A stretch of 64,000 bases of DNA from Roseivirga sp. (GTDB lineage: Bacteria; Bacteroidota; Bacteroidia; Cytophagales; Cyclobacteriaceae), in contig JAAWWF010000029.1 of the NCBI GenBank assembly GCA_021404565.1, positions 1 to 64,000 on the forward strand, in the 5' to 3' direction. The first letter of the stretch is position 1. Each line of letters opens with the position of its first letter. Below, piece by piece: positions 53,729 to 62,061 of the stretch. A program made the position numbers and the translations under genes. The notes below the pieces were generated by a model. It was not told the DNA's origin. It saw nothing but the letters and a program-made list of their open reading frames with translations, and did no database searches.

Positions 53729-55414
53729 TCAACTTTTATTAAGTCTGATAAAATCTTTGGCTTCCTTAGTTTCGGGTCTTTCACTTTGAGAGTTTTCAGT
53801 CAACCTGAGCAATTTTTCAAAATACATGGCGGTTTTCTTTCGATCACCCAACGCTTTTGCCGCTCTGGCTGCTCCATAAATACCGTTAAATCTGTTGGGG
53901 CTTAGCTCATTACTAACCTCGTAGGCGGTCAAAGCTTCAGCTGGTCGGTTTATGGCCATTAGAAGATCACCCAACAGTTCCCGGGCCGGTAGTACCTCTC
54001 CTGGTGTGACCGGATGTTTTTCCGTTTCGTTTTCCATATCCGCGGATGCCTTCATGAGGGTTAATGCCTCTTCATTATTGCCTTTGGCAACTTGTATCCA
54101 GGCTTGAGATGCCTTAACCTGAATGGCTACTTGATTGGCTTTGTATTGTTCATCGAGCTGTACGAGTTCCTTATGCAGAGCTACCATAATGGCCAAATCC
54201 TTTTCGGCTGAACTCAAATCTCCTACCCTCGAAGCTCCAAGCACCCTTGCAAAGTGATAAATCGATTTTTCCCATGGGAATTGATCCCATTGCATTTCTA
54301 CTTGATGGAGTTTGAGTTTGGCAGCTTTTGACCATTCTTTATTCTCCAAGACCATCCTTGCAGGAATGGCGGCAAAAGGGTAGGAAATCGAAGCATTGTT
54401 TCCCGATACCTTCTCTATTTTCTTAAAATACTCAAAAAGTTCGTTCGCACTTTCATTGTCTCCTTTTTGCAAATGGGCATAGAATAAGTAATCCAGTGCA
54501 TGAATTTCACTAGTCCAATTACCTTCCAGTTCAGTTTGTTCTGCATAACACATCGCTGAAGAGGCAGAATTTAAATTAGATTGGATGGATTCATCCCACA
54601 GACCTAGGCGCGTAAAAATATGGGAAGGCATGTGTTGTGCATGTGCTGAAGAGGGTGCGATCTGGGCATACTTTCTTGCCGTGGGAAGCGCCAAATTCGC
54701 TAATTTCGGGTTATCATAATTGTGAATGATATAGTGTGCAATCCCCGGGTGATTAGGCTGATCGGGAAAAATAGCCTCCAAAATGGCACCTGCTTTCCTT
54801 CGGTTTTTATATGTTTTATCCTTGGGGTCTGCTGTTGAATTCAGTGCCAGGGCATAAAAAATAGCAGCTTCTTTGTCATCGGGAAAATTTCGATAAATCT
54901 TGCCCATTTTTTCCTCCATCATAAGAGCCCTCTTTTGATGGGGTATTTCCTCCCATTTATTATAATATGCTCCTATGGCTTCCAGGTATTTATTTTCTCT
55001 TTCAGTTTTCTGAAGAGATTTAGCAATCATCAAAACCTTAGAGCCTTTTTCGAGCTCTTCTGAGGTAGGGGCTTTCCAAAGAGTATGATAGATGCTCATG
55101 GCTACTCCCCAGTATGCCATTGCACAATTGGGATCTTGGTCTATCACTTTTACAAATGCTTTTTCAGCCTCAGCATATTCGAAAGAGTGCAACAGTGAAA
55201 TGGCTAAATCGAATGATTCCTGAGTAGATGCACTACAAGAGGAAGCAAAACTCACATTACCGAATTGATTGCTACCGCATAGCGTTATGTTCCCCCGGAG
55301 TAGTTCAATGGATGCTAATTCCGGAACCTTTGACTTGTTACTTTTACAGCCAATGACCAATAGGTACACTAGAAAAACAAAAAGAAGATTAGGTACATAG
55401 GAAGACTTTATCAT
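53729..55414 (-). CDS. TPR lipoprotein
   Basis: 561 residues with lipoprotein leader (IKSSYVPNLLFVFLVYLLVIG then Cys). Then a TPR superhelix: AEAEKAFVKVIDQDPNCAMA, GIAHYIIHNYDNPKLANLAL, HAQHMPSHIFTRLGLWDESI, ALTAYEVSNELSPNRFNGIY. The HxxHxPSHIF segment is a recurring motif of an uncharacterised TPR family. The gene is enclosed between the two copies of the aminotransferase 3' end, so was probably acquired with that DNA. Function unknown. Confidence 0.85.
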   Translation of the reverse strand: MIKSSYVPNLLFVFLVYLLVIGCKSNKSKVPELASIELLRGNITLCGSNQFGNVSFASSCSASTQESFDLAISLLHSFEYAEAEKAFVKVIDQDPNCAMAYWGVAMSIYHTLWKAPTSEELEKGSKVLMIAKSLQKTERENKYLEAIGAYYNKWEEIPHQKRALMMEEKMGKIYRNFPDDKEAAIFYALALNSTADPKDKTYKNRRKAGAILEAIFPDQPNHPGIAHYIIHNYDNPKLANLALPTARKYAQIAPSSAHAQHMPSHIFTRLGLWDESIQSNLNSASSAMCYAEQTELEGNWTSEIHALDYLFYAHLQKGDNESANELFEYFKKIEKVSGNNASISYPFAAIPARMVLENKEWSKAAKLKLHQVEMQWDQFPWEKSIYHFARVLGASRVGDLSSAEKDLAIMVALHKELVQLDEQYKANQVAIQVKASQAWIQVAKGNNEEALTLMKASADMENETEKHPVTPGEVLPARELLGDLLMAINRPAEALTAYEVSNELSPNRFNGIYGAARAAKALGDRKKTAMYFEKLLRLTENSQSERPETKEAKDFIRLNKS

Positions 55415-55588
55415 GCTAAGAGATCTTAGTAGTTTAGCTATTTTGAAATCAAAGGTTTCAGCTAAAGTACAATAACGAAAAATGACCCCATTACCTAATG
55501 GGTTAAGCGATGTTTTCGAAGGTTTACGATATCTGTTTGATCCTTCAAAGCGTTTATTTCCAGAGAGATATGCCGAATTGGACCGATG

Positions 55589-55752
55589 TGAATCATGTAG
55601 CTGCTAAAATCAGAGAGCTCGGTATGTTCACCTTTGTGCGCTGGAACTTTGTTTTCACGGTACCACCGCTTACGGTCACCAAAGCACAGATTGACGAAGG
55701 GCTGGCCATTATTTCGGAAGCTATTAGTATCGCAGATGGCTATTGTGAGTAG
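55589..55752 (+). pseudogene. Truncated duplicate of the aminotransferase 3' end
   Basis: The last 53 codons of the aminotransferase (NHVAAKIRELGMFTFVRWNF onward to DGYCE and its stop) recur here in frame with 26 unrelated upstream codons (an ATG at 55510 opens the frame). PLP-binding and substrate residues are absent, so no function is expected. It is direct-repeat copy 2 of 53455-53617. The four differences are synonymous, which shows that this copy was under protein-level selection before it was placed here, as expected if it came from another strain's intact gene. Confidence 0.92.
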
Positions 55753-55759
55753 GGGAGGG

Positions 55760-56200
55760 TTAACCTTTGTAATCTGATTCAATAGCTTTTGCGAGCTTGA
55801 CAAGCCCCTGAGGAGCACTTGTTTCGAACATTTGCATGCCTTTTGTAAAACTGGAAGCTTTCGGCCCTTCCAGACTCAAGCGTTGGATGATGAGGGTCCG
55901 ACCTGAAGTGACAGACTCGAACATCATAACATTATAAAACACAGCACCATCCAACGGCATTTCGATTGTTGCTGAGCTTTCAGATTCAAGTTGTGTTATT
56001 CTCCATTGGGTTGGAGCCTGATCTGGAAGTTTAGTAGCGCCTGCCGTGTCTACAGCAAATGGACCATCGAGTTTGATCCACTCTACCGCTTTTCCCTCAA
56101 TGCGTTCCCAATTAGATACATCGGTCCAAAAAGACCACACAAAAGACTTGTGTGCACTGCATTCAACAGAGTGTTCAAATTGCCAGACATTTTCGTTCAT
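55760..56200 (-). CDS. SRPBCC (polyketide cyclase-like) protein
   Basis: 146 residues, START/Bet v1-like fold: WQFEHSVECSAHKSFVWSFW, VSNWERIEGKAVEWIKLDG, ATIEMPLDGAVFYNVMMFES and a long C-terminal helix (SAPQGLVKLAKAIESDYKG). Cytoplasmic, likely to bind a hydrophobic ligand. Starts the same-strand run of accessory genes and ends 8 bp from the duplicated aminotransferase fragment. Confidence 0.8.
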   Translation of the reverse strand: MNENVWQFEHSVECSAHKSFVWSFWTDVSNWERIEGKAVEWIKLDGPFAVDTAGATKLPDQAPTQWRITQLESESSATIEMPLDGAVFYNVMMFESVTSGRTLIIQRLSLEGPKASSFTKGMQMFETSAPQGLVKLAKAIESDYKG

Positions 56201-56454
56201 AAGCCAAGTTTCATTTGCCGCATTAAGACATTAGATCTGAATTTTTATTAGCCCCTTTCCTTACCCTCGTTTGTAACGAGGGTTCGAGAGTTTCGCGTTT
56301 TCAACGCAGTATTAACCTGATATTAGTGGTTTTTGGAGCATAATCATATTGTTCTTGCAGAAGAGCAATAGCATTGCAAACCTGTCTGCCGATAGGTAGA
56401 TGCTGATTTCGAATCTACTCGTTGCAAACGAGTAGGAGGGATATTGTCAACCTC
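56201..56454. other. Intergenic region with several short palindromes
   Basis: 254 bp. Short inverted pairs: CCCTCGTTTGTAACGAGGG near 56264, GCGTTTTCAACGC near 56295, and CTACTCGTTGCAAACGAGTAG at about 56415-56435. The last is inside a 40-bp unit that recurs at 61329. Confidence 0.6.
56399..56438. repeat. 40-bp dispersed repeat, copy 1
   Basis: GATGCTGATTTCGAATCTAC continues into a CTCGTTGCAAACGAG palindrome and a GTAGGAG end. It aligns over 40 bp with 61329-61368 with five differences. Both lie between accessory genes. Confidence 0.75.
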
Positions 56455-57345
56455 TTATTCATCTACAACTATCGCTACAGGGTACTTTTGATATCCGAAT
56501 GCTTTGATTTGCTCATTCAGCCTTAGAAGTATTTCGTTAAATCCCTCGTAAGAGTCTTCGTAGGCCAACGACCCTGTTTCCTTGAGTCCGTCCAAGATGT
56601 TCAATTCTCCAATTTTTTCGAATTGGTCTTTTATTTTGAGTAAATCCCCGTGTTCAATCCCATGGACTGAGAAACCGAATTGTAAATTTTGCTGTCTTTT
56701 CAGGTAATTCCAGATGTTTTCAATTCCTGGTTGTGAAGCCTTGATTTGTTCCGGGCTAAACCCACTCGCTATTGCCCTGCCTAAAATTTCAGATTGCTTA
56801 ATATCGTTTAGAGTCGGTTTGATTGGCGATTTGTAAGTAAAGGGTACAAGCCAGTAATCGCAGCTCCCTCTGTATTGATCAACTTTTACACAAGTTACAG
56901 CGCCATATTCACCATTTGAAAGTTTGCAGGTCAGGACGGAATTCTCGTTAAAAATAAGATGGCTTATTTTTCTGAACTTTTTCCGTTTTCGTATTTTCTC
57001 GTTTGTCTTTTCAATTTTGGACAGATACCTTTTTAGCACCGCTTTCCTTGATTTTCCATCTTTTTCGGAATACTTCGACCATTCTTTTACACAAGCATCT
57101 CTGCTAATTATTTCTTTAATGTAAGCCAGTCTTTCCGAATTCATGAGCCCTATTTCCCAATAGGCGAGTCCACAACTTGTTATGTATATTTCGTTGTCGA
57201 ATGTGTCAGGGTTGTTCTCCTGAAAAATAGGGAATTCGTTAACGATAAAGTCTAAATCAGCGCCACGATCATATAAATCCATGATGCCCCAGTAAGTATC
57301 ATGGGCTCTGTCTCCATCAATTATTTTAGTTCCATCAGTTGCCAT
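56455..57345 (-). CDS. Hypothetical protein
   Basis: 296 residues, cytoplasmic. N-terminal helical part (AHDTYWGIMDLYDRGADLDF), a basic helix (KIEKTNEKIRKRKKFRKISH), then a beta segment VLTCKLSNGEYGAVTCVKVD, which loosely resembles the start of Imm26-type immunity proteins, and a helical C-terminus. The Imm26 idea is weak. Gene lies alone in the accessory island; the next gene upstream is 41 bp away on the same strand. Confidence 0.6.
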   Translation of the reverse strand: MATDGTKIIDGDRAHDTYWGIMDLYDRGADLDFIVNEFPIFQENNPDTFDNEIYITSCGLAYWEIGLMNSERLAYIKEIISRDACVKEWSKYSEKDGKSRKAVLKRYLSKIEKTNEKIRKRKKFRKISHLIFNENSVLTCKLSNGEYGAVTCVKVDQYRGSCDYWLVPFTYKSPIKPTLNDIKQSEILGRAIASGFSPEQIKASQPGIENIWNYLKRQQNLQFGFSVHGIEHGDLLKIKDQFEKIGELNILDGLKETGSLAYEDSYEGFNEILLRLNEQIKAFGYQKYPVAIVVDE

Positions 57346-57386
57346 TCAGCTTTCTTGACGTCAAGTCTGTTCTTTGTATCACCGGT

Positions 57387-57953
57387 CTATTCGAGCATCC
57401 TGTAAATGGACATAATCGCACCATTTGGGCTGGATTCGGATTTAAGGAGAGATAGTTTCTTGTTTGCTACACCTTCTGTAAACAGTCGTTTTCCGGAGCC
57501 GATGATTACTGGAAAGGTCCAAAGCCGCAATTCGTCCACCAGGTCGTTTTTTAGCAGTTCCTGAATCAGTTGCCAGCTGCCGTGAACTTGTAACAAAGGT
57601 CCATCTTGGGCCTTAAGCTTAGATATCTCCCTGGCAACATTTCCACTGATGACAATCGAGTTTTGCCAGTCCAATTCCGAGAGGCTGTTAGTTATGACAT
57701 ACTTAGTCATATCATTGAGAGGAGAATCTACTGATGAATTGTGCTCGCTAAAAAGCTCATAAGTCTTGCGTCCAAGAAGAAGGTCATATGGCTCTGACAT
57801 GGCTTCTAGTGCAACCTGTTCCATCACTTCATCCCAGTGACTCCTGGCCCAGCCACCCTTGGTAAAGCCTCCTGAAGTATCCTCTTCCGGTATACTCGGA
57901 GCTTGCATCACACCATCCAGTGATTGAAATACCAGTATCGCTAATTTTCTCAT
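57387..57953 (-). CDS. Dihydrofolate reductase/RibD C-domain family protein
   Basis: 188 residues. Features: LAILVFQSLDGVMQAP, LLLGRKTYELFSEH, KYVITNSLSELDWQNSIVIS, LLQVHGSWQLIQELLKNDLV and ELRLWTFPVIIGSGKRLF. This is the RibD_C/YwjB-type NADPH-dependent reductase fold, often annotated dihydrofolate reductase family. Substrate unknown. ATGA overlap of 4 bp with the upstream gene. Confidence 0.88.
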   Translation of the reverse strand: MRKLAILVFQSLDGVMQAPSIPEEDTSGGFTKGGWARSHWDEVMEQVALEAMSEPYDLLLGRKTYELFSEHNSSVDSPLNDMTKYVITNSLSELDWQNSIVISGNVAREISKLKAQDGPLLQVHGSWQLIQELLKNDLVDELRLWTFPVIIGSGKRLFTEGVANKKLSLLKSESSPNGAIMSIYRMLE

Positions 57954-58552
57954 TTAGTCGATTTAGCTTTCATTTTGGCCAGATAGGCTTTTGTTTTCTC
58001 TGGTAACTCAATAGCCTCATGTTCAAAGTCCGATGCCCAGTCAAATTCATAAACAGTGAAGCCATTGTAGCATTCAGTAGACATTAGTCCAAAGGCTTTT
58101 AATACCATTAAGAAACGCTCCATACCGCCATATGGATAGTTGCCCGTAGAAAATTCGACCTGGCCAGAGCTCTCATCGATCTTGTCAAGATTGTCCATAT
58201 CTACCTCAAAGCCATATTCCAGATAATTCAAAATGGAAAGCGTCTCCAGCATGCCCAGGACACCTGCTTTATCATTATCCACTTGCAGGTACCTTTTCAA
58301 AAAAGCATTGGCATAGTCTGGTATTAGTTCTTTGTATCTCTTCAGTTCCTGTTCATCCTCATCTAAAAGGCTATGTAGCTCTTTTACTCCCTTATCTACC
58401 TCTTCAGGAGTCATATTATCCCAGTCAAATTCAGGCACTTCCTCTTCCTCAAATTCAAAACCGGGTTGCCTTACCTTTACCATATGTGCATAGAGCTTTT
58501 CAAAGGCCATAAACTTAGATGAGTCTTGTATGTCGAATTTGATATAGAGCAT
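57950..58552 (-). CDS. Acidic hypothetical protein co-translated with the RibD-like gene
   Basis: 200 residues. Strongly acidic middle (FEFEEEEVPEFDWDNMTPEE), helical, ending KTKAYLAKMKAKSTK. No signal or helix for the membrane. No family recognised. Overlaps 57387-57953 by ATGA, which makes an operon. Confidence 0.7.
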   Translation of the reverse strand: MLYIKFDIQDSSKFMAFEKLYAHMVKVRQPGFEFEEEEVPEFDWDNMTPEEVDKGVKELHSLLDEDEQELKRYKELIPDYANAFLKRYLQVDNDKAGVLGMLETLSILNYLEYGFEVDMDNLDKIDESSGQVEFSTGNYPYGGMERFLMVLKAFGLMSTECYNGFTVYEFDWASDFEHEAIELPEKTKAYLAKMKAKSTK

Positions 58553-58604
58553 TTAGTTTGTTTTCCTGGTATCGATAAAAAGGCAATCTAAGAGTGTTTC
58601 ACTC

Positions 58605-59468
58605 TCAATAAGAATTTTTGGGTTCATATATTCTTCGAACCACAGGTCGGTTTTGTTCATCAAACTCGGTGAGTGTAAGGATACTGAAAGCATCCAAAAT
58701 GTGGAGTTCCGATATGACATTTCCTCGATCATCGTATTCAGATGTTATGGTGCTTGTTCCAAGATCCAGTGAGGCCATCACTGATTTTATTTCACGATCG
58801 AGTTCATCATATTCAGTCATGGAGACTGAGGTTGTATCTCTATTGGATATACTAACTCTCTGAATGATATTTCCCCGCTCATCAAATTGGTTATAAGTGA
58901 ATGTCGTATCAAATTTGGTTACTCTGGCAAGTTGAAATGAAAGCTCATCCCGCTCCAGGGTCATTGCGTTGATAAGTCTGTTGTTACCATCGTAGTAATA
59001 GTGATTAACAGATTTGAGGGTATCATACCCGGTTATTTCTCCCTGATCGTTATAGCCCGGAATCATGGCCAGAGATTCTTGTTTTTGTAAAAGACTGTTC
59101 TCATAGAAAGAGAGAAAGTGACTTCTCAATGTACCATTGACAGAATCAATTTCTTCAATGAGCAATCCCTCGGAACTAAACTTGTTAATGGCATGTGACC
59201 ATTTGATTGTATCTCCATCCGTCAGGTTATACCAAACTTCATCTAAAAGCAGTGTATCCATATATTGTTGTGCGATTATCGAGGTATCCGTATAACTGGA
59301 GACTCCCATATGTTGGGTTGAATAAACAATCTGAATTTTTTCATTCCCATTTTCTGAATGAAAAATATTTTCCGTACTACGAAGCGCCCAATCACCATCC
59401 TGATCCTGCGTATTCGATGTACAGGAAAAGACAGACAGCAGGATGATTGGTAGAATGTATCGGGTCAT
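58605..59468 (-). CDS. Lipoprotein with YD/RHS-like repeat strands
   Basis: 287 residues; lipoprotein leader MTRYILPIILLSVFSCTSNT (Cys at residue 16). The C-terminal half shows short units of the RHS/YD type: YNQFDERGNIIQRVSIS, YDELDREIKSVMAS and YDDRGNVISELHIL. Likely extracytoplasmic. Too short to be an RHS toxin; no toxic tip domain. Function unknown. Confidence 0.7.
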   Translation of the reverse strand: MTRYILPIILLSVFSCTSNTQDQDGDWALRSTENIFHSENGNEKIQIVYSTQHMGVSSYTDTSIIAQQYMDTLLLDEVWYNLTDGDTIKWSHAINKFSSEGLLIEEIDSVNGTLRSHFLSFYENSLLQKQESLAMIPGYNDQGEITGYDTLKSVNHYYYDGNNRLINAMTLERDELSFQLARVTKFDTTFTYNQFDERGNIIQRVSISNRDTTSVSMTEYDELDREIKSVMASLDLGTSTITSEYDDRGNVISELHILDAFSILTLTEFDEQNRPVVRRIYEPKNSY

Positions 59469-59614
59469 GTCTTAGAGAAGAAGTATTTCTGCTGGTGGTT
59501 AGTGTGTCAATGATATCGAAAAAGGATGGTTTGACCTATTGATAAAAGGGTAGAAATCACACCTTAGTTTAAAGTACGTTTTATAAAAACTATCGAACCT
59601 GTTCTTACAAAGCT

Positions 59615-59944
59615 TCACTCGACTAGTTCTTTAAACAGTGACTGGAACAAATTCAGCGATTCTAATTTTTCCTTTAGTTCAGCCGAAGTCAGAAGTTTCA
59701 GATGAACCATATCAGCACCTTCTTCACCATCATAGGCAAGGCTTAATTCAATTTCATATTGTTGACATTTTAGCACATAGTGACTCCAGACTCCTTTTTC
59801 ATCATTAGTGGTTGCCAGTTCTTCTTTGATGAGGTCTCTTTCTTCTGCGCTTAACTGATAGTCGGCCAAATGAGAAAGCATGCTTAGAACCGGGTTGAGT
59901 TTATTGCTCCATATCCAAAAACCATATTTGAAATCCTTATTCAT
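59615..59944 (-). CDS. Hypothetical protein, second in a pair
   Basis: 109 residues. All-helical, no signal; contains FWIWSNKLNPVLSMLSHLAD and a beta strand FEIELSLAYDGEEGADMVHL-like region (read as YEIELSLAYDGEEGADMVHL). No family recognised. Overlaps the upstream gene by 8 bp, so both are co-translated. Confidence 0.6.
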   Translation of the reverse strand: MNKDFKYGFWIWSNKLNPVLSMLSHLADYQLSAEERDLIKEELATTNDEKGVWSHYVLKCQQYEIELSLAYDGEEGADMVHLKLLTSAELKEKLESLNLFQSLFKELVE

Positions 59945-60284
59945 GTTTCAATTCCGGGTTTTCAAAATCAATCAGTTCTTTTTCGAATATGGGGTTTTCG
60001 TTGAGGAGGGAGTCAATTCGATTTATTAGTCTCGGATTTCCCCTGGCTATCAAAAAAGCTAAACCCCAATGATCTATTGATATTTCAAATGCTCCCAAAT
60101 CACATTTTGCCTGGACAAGGACTTCATCGTTCATCCACAAATCCTCGGAACCAGTGAATACCGTATTCAGAGGTGCGAGAGCCGCTTCAAGATTTGAAAT
60201 GAAGTTATCGTTTTCAAGTCTCGAAGTGAACTTGATTAAGAGTTCTTTGCTTTCATATGCCGGTCGGAGGTGGTATTTGGTCAT
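59937..60284 (-). CDS. Hypothetical protein, first in a pair
   Basis: 115 residues from the ATG at 60284 (MTKYHLRPAYESKELLIKFT), chosen because the longer frame has no recognisable start. An alpha/beta protein with ISNLEAALAPLNTVFTGSED and KCDLGAFEISIDHWGLAFLI. Unknown family; resembles small immunity-type proteins in size and composition only. Confidence 0.6.
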   Translation of the reverse strand: MTKYHLRPAYESKELLIKFTSRLENDNFISNLEAALAPLNTVFTGSEDLWMNDEVLVQAKCDLGAFEISIDHWGLAFLIARGNPRLINRIDSLLNENPIFEKELIDFENPELKHE

Positions 60285-60396
60285 TTTTATTTGAAGGGGA
60301 TTGGATGTACGGATATTAAAGAAAATGGAGGTTTTAACCAATTCAAGCCCAAATTATTCCATGCATTTCCTCGTCCTCATTTCAAGCGAGGTAGTC

Positions 60397-61239
60397 TCAA
60401 TTCTGTTTATTCTGTACAACTTCTTTTTTATCTATTACTTCGAGTATAAAATTCACCAAAGGGCTATCTGTTTGCCCTAATTTATGCGCTATTTCGTAAT
60501 GATTTAGTCGTTCATACTCATAGTATTCTATGTGGGCCAGGGGCTTATTTTTAGCATACATAGACCGGGATTGCTCAATAAAGAAACTTGTCTCATGAGA
60601 TCCCACACTCAACAGGACAGGGCATTTTACAACAGATAAATCCTGGTTGGAGGCACTATACTCCTCCACGTCCTTTTCATTTAATCGCAGGACCTCGTTG
60701 AGGTAGCTGTTTTTGATAGGTGCTAAATCAAATATGCCACTGAGGCTACAAATGGCCCGAATGCCGGATCTTAAATTTTCATTCATTAAATAAGTCATTA
60801 AAGCCAAATGACCACCCGCTGAATGTCCGGAAAGAATGATTTGATCCGGGTTGCCATTATAACGGTGAGCCTCTTTCGTGATCCAGGCTATCCCATCTCA
60901 TATGTCGTTTAAAAGCGTACCCATATTGACCGATGGAATAAGCCTGTAGTTCAATACACATACAGTTATGTTATTCTCTAAAAAGGGTTCAGCTATAAAA
61001 CTGTAACTCTTCTTATCCAGTGCGCGCCAATAACCACCATGGATAAATACCAGAACAGGGGCGTTGCTAACACTTGCGGGGAAGATGTCCACAGTTTGTA
61101 ATGGGGCTGATCCGTATTTTTGATCTGAATAGCAAGGGTAGGAATGTTTTACTCTTTGGGATTCCTTCTCATTAATATCTAAGAACTTTTGATAGTCAGG
61201 ATGACGTAACCGAAAGTTTAACTGGTTTTCTGGGGTCAT
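60397..61239 (-). pseudogene. Alpha/beta hydrolase (kynurenine formamidase-like) with in-frame TGA
   Basis: From the ATG at 61239 the frame runs 113 codons to a TGA at 60898-60900 and continues in the same frame for 167 more. Joined, it is a 280-residue hydrolase: oxyanion-hole motif VFIHGGYWRALDKKS, then after the stop DGIAWITKEAHRYNGN, nucleophile elbow SGHSAGGHLALMTY and catalytic His in ERLNHYEIAHKLG. The length and motifs fit the kynurenine formamidase/BD-FAE-like group. The break reads LLNDI*DGIAW where Arg is usual, consistent with CGA to TGA. Not translated as one protein unless read through. Confidence 0.82.
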
Positions 61240-61328
61240 TACTTTTATCTACTTGGCTAGAGCCCCTCAATATACGGATGATAAGAAAAACAGGTACACA
61301 ACATTTTGAAACTGATTACCGAAAGAGA

Positions 61329-61368
61329 GACGCTGATTTCAAATCTGCTCGTTGCAAACGATCAGGAG
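61329..61368. repeat. 40-bp dispersed repeat, copy 2
   Basis: GACGCTGATTTCAAATCTGC then a CTCGTTGCAAACGATCAG core and GGAG end. Same orientation as 56399-56438. Confidence 0.75.
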
Positions 61369-61384
61369 AATGGCAGGGGAAGTT

Positions 61385-61505
61385 TTGTACAGTGAAAAAA
61401 ACCAAAGAGATTTTCTTGTACAGACCTTGTACAAGAAAATTATATAGAAAAAAAGCTTGTACAGTATGTGTACAAAGAAATTTTTGGAGCGAAAAAACTT
61501 GTACA
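61385..61505. repeat. Cluster of six TTGTACA motifs
   Basis: Motif TTGTACA or its complement occurs at 61385, 61416, 61427, 61457, 61469 (complement) and 61499, in about 120 bp. Two positions extend to the palindrome TTGTACAA. No gene lies here; the nearest is the hypothetical gene ending at 61528. Confidence 0.75.
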
Positions 61506-61527
61506 AAATTGCTCGTCAGTTCGCACA

Positions 61528-61992
61528 TCAAATTGCGACCTGTTGAACCTTTCGTTTTGATTCAATTTTGGCGGTTAACAAGTCGAAATCTACAGTTTTG
61601 GTTTTGTGGATTGGACTGTCGTACCCATAGACCCTGTTGTTCGAAAAAGATCTTAGATCAAGGACATCAAAAAACTGTTCGTAAGTCGTTAGTCCGAGCG
61701 TTTCAATATTGAGAACGGCTAACCTTTGTAGAGTTCCTTCCCCAAAAGTCCGGACCCAAAGAGGAATCACAGCCATTGTTCCTTCGAAATTCCAAAGTGC
61801 TGGACCCCCACACCAAGTCCCCAGGTTGACGTTCTGTCCTGCCTCGTTTGTCCAGTGGCAATGTCCACCAAGTGGCGCTCCCATTGCTATTTCACCTAGT
61901 TTGGAATATACAAGTTTGTCCCTTCCGTTAGATGCTGTTAACTGTAAGTCTGAGTTGTTAAAATTCCAGGGATTTGGGTAGTGGTTTGTCAT
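61528..61992 (-). CDS. Hypothetical protein
   Basis: 154 residues, cytoplasmic by prediction. MTNHYPNPWNFNNSDLQLTA start, HCHWTNEAGQNVNLGTWCGG (two His and Cys residues in a turn-rich segment), then IPLWVRTFGEGTLQRLAVL and TTYEQFFDVLDLRSFSNNRV. No family recognised. Confidence 0.65.
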   Translation of the reverse strand: MTNHYPNPWNFNNSDLQLTASNGRDKLVYSKLGEIAMGAPLGGHCHWTNEAGQNVNLGTWCGGPALWNFEGTMAVIPLWVRTFGEGTLQRLAVLNIETLGLTTYEQFFDVLDLRSFSNNRVYGYDSPIHKTKTVDFDLLTAKIESKRKVQQVAI

Positions 61993-62061
61993 TATGCGAT
62001 TTAAGGACTAAGGATGGTAACTTACGGCTAAAAGCCATTCAATATATGGGAGAGCATTTGA

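Noticed and set aside
55510-55752. Separate 80-residue gene
   Set aside because: The last 53 codons are the duplicated aminotransferase end; the rest has no homology, so it is a chimeric frame, listed as a pseudogene fragment.
17438-61239. TGA recoding (selenocysteine or Trp) to explain the two interrupted genes
   Set aside because: TGA ends several neighbouring genes normally, the two breaks have different likely original residues (Trp and Arg), and no selenocysteine-type element is evident.
61278-61712. Plus-strand frame of 144 codons over the TTGTACA cluster
   Set aside because: Cys/Lys/Arg-rich translation with no domain; arises from repeated motifs and overlaps the hypothetical gene at 61528-61992.
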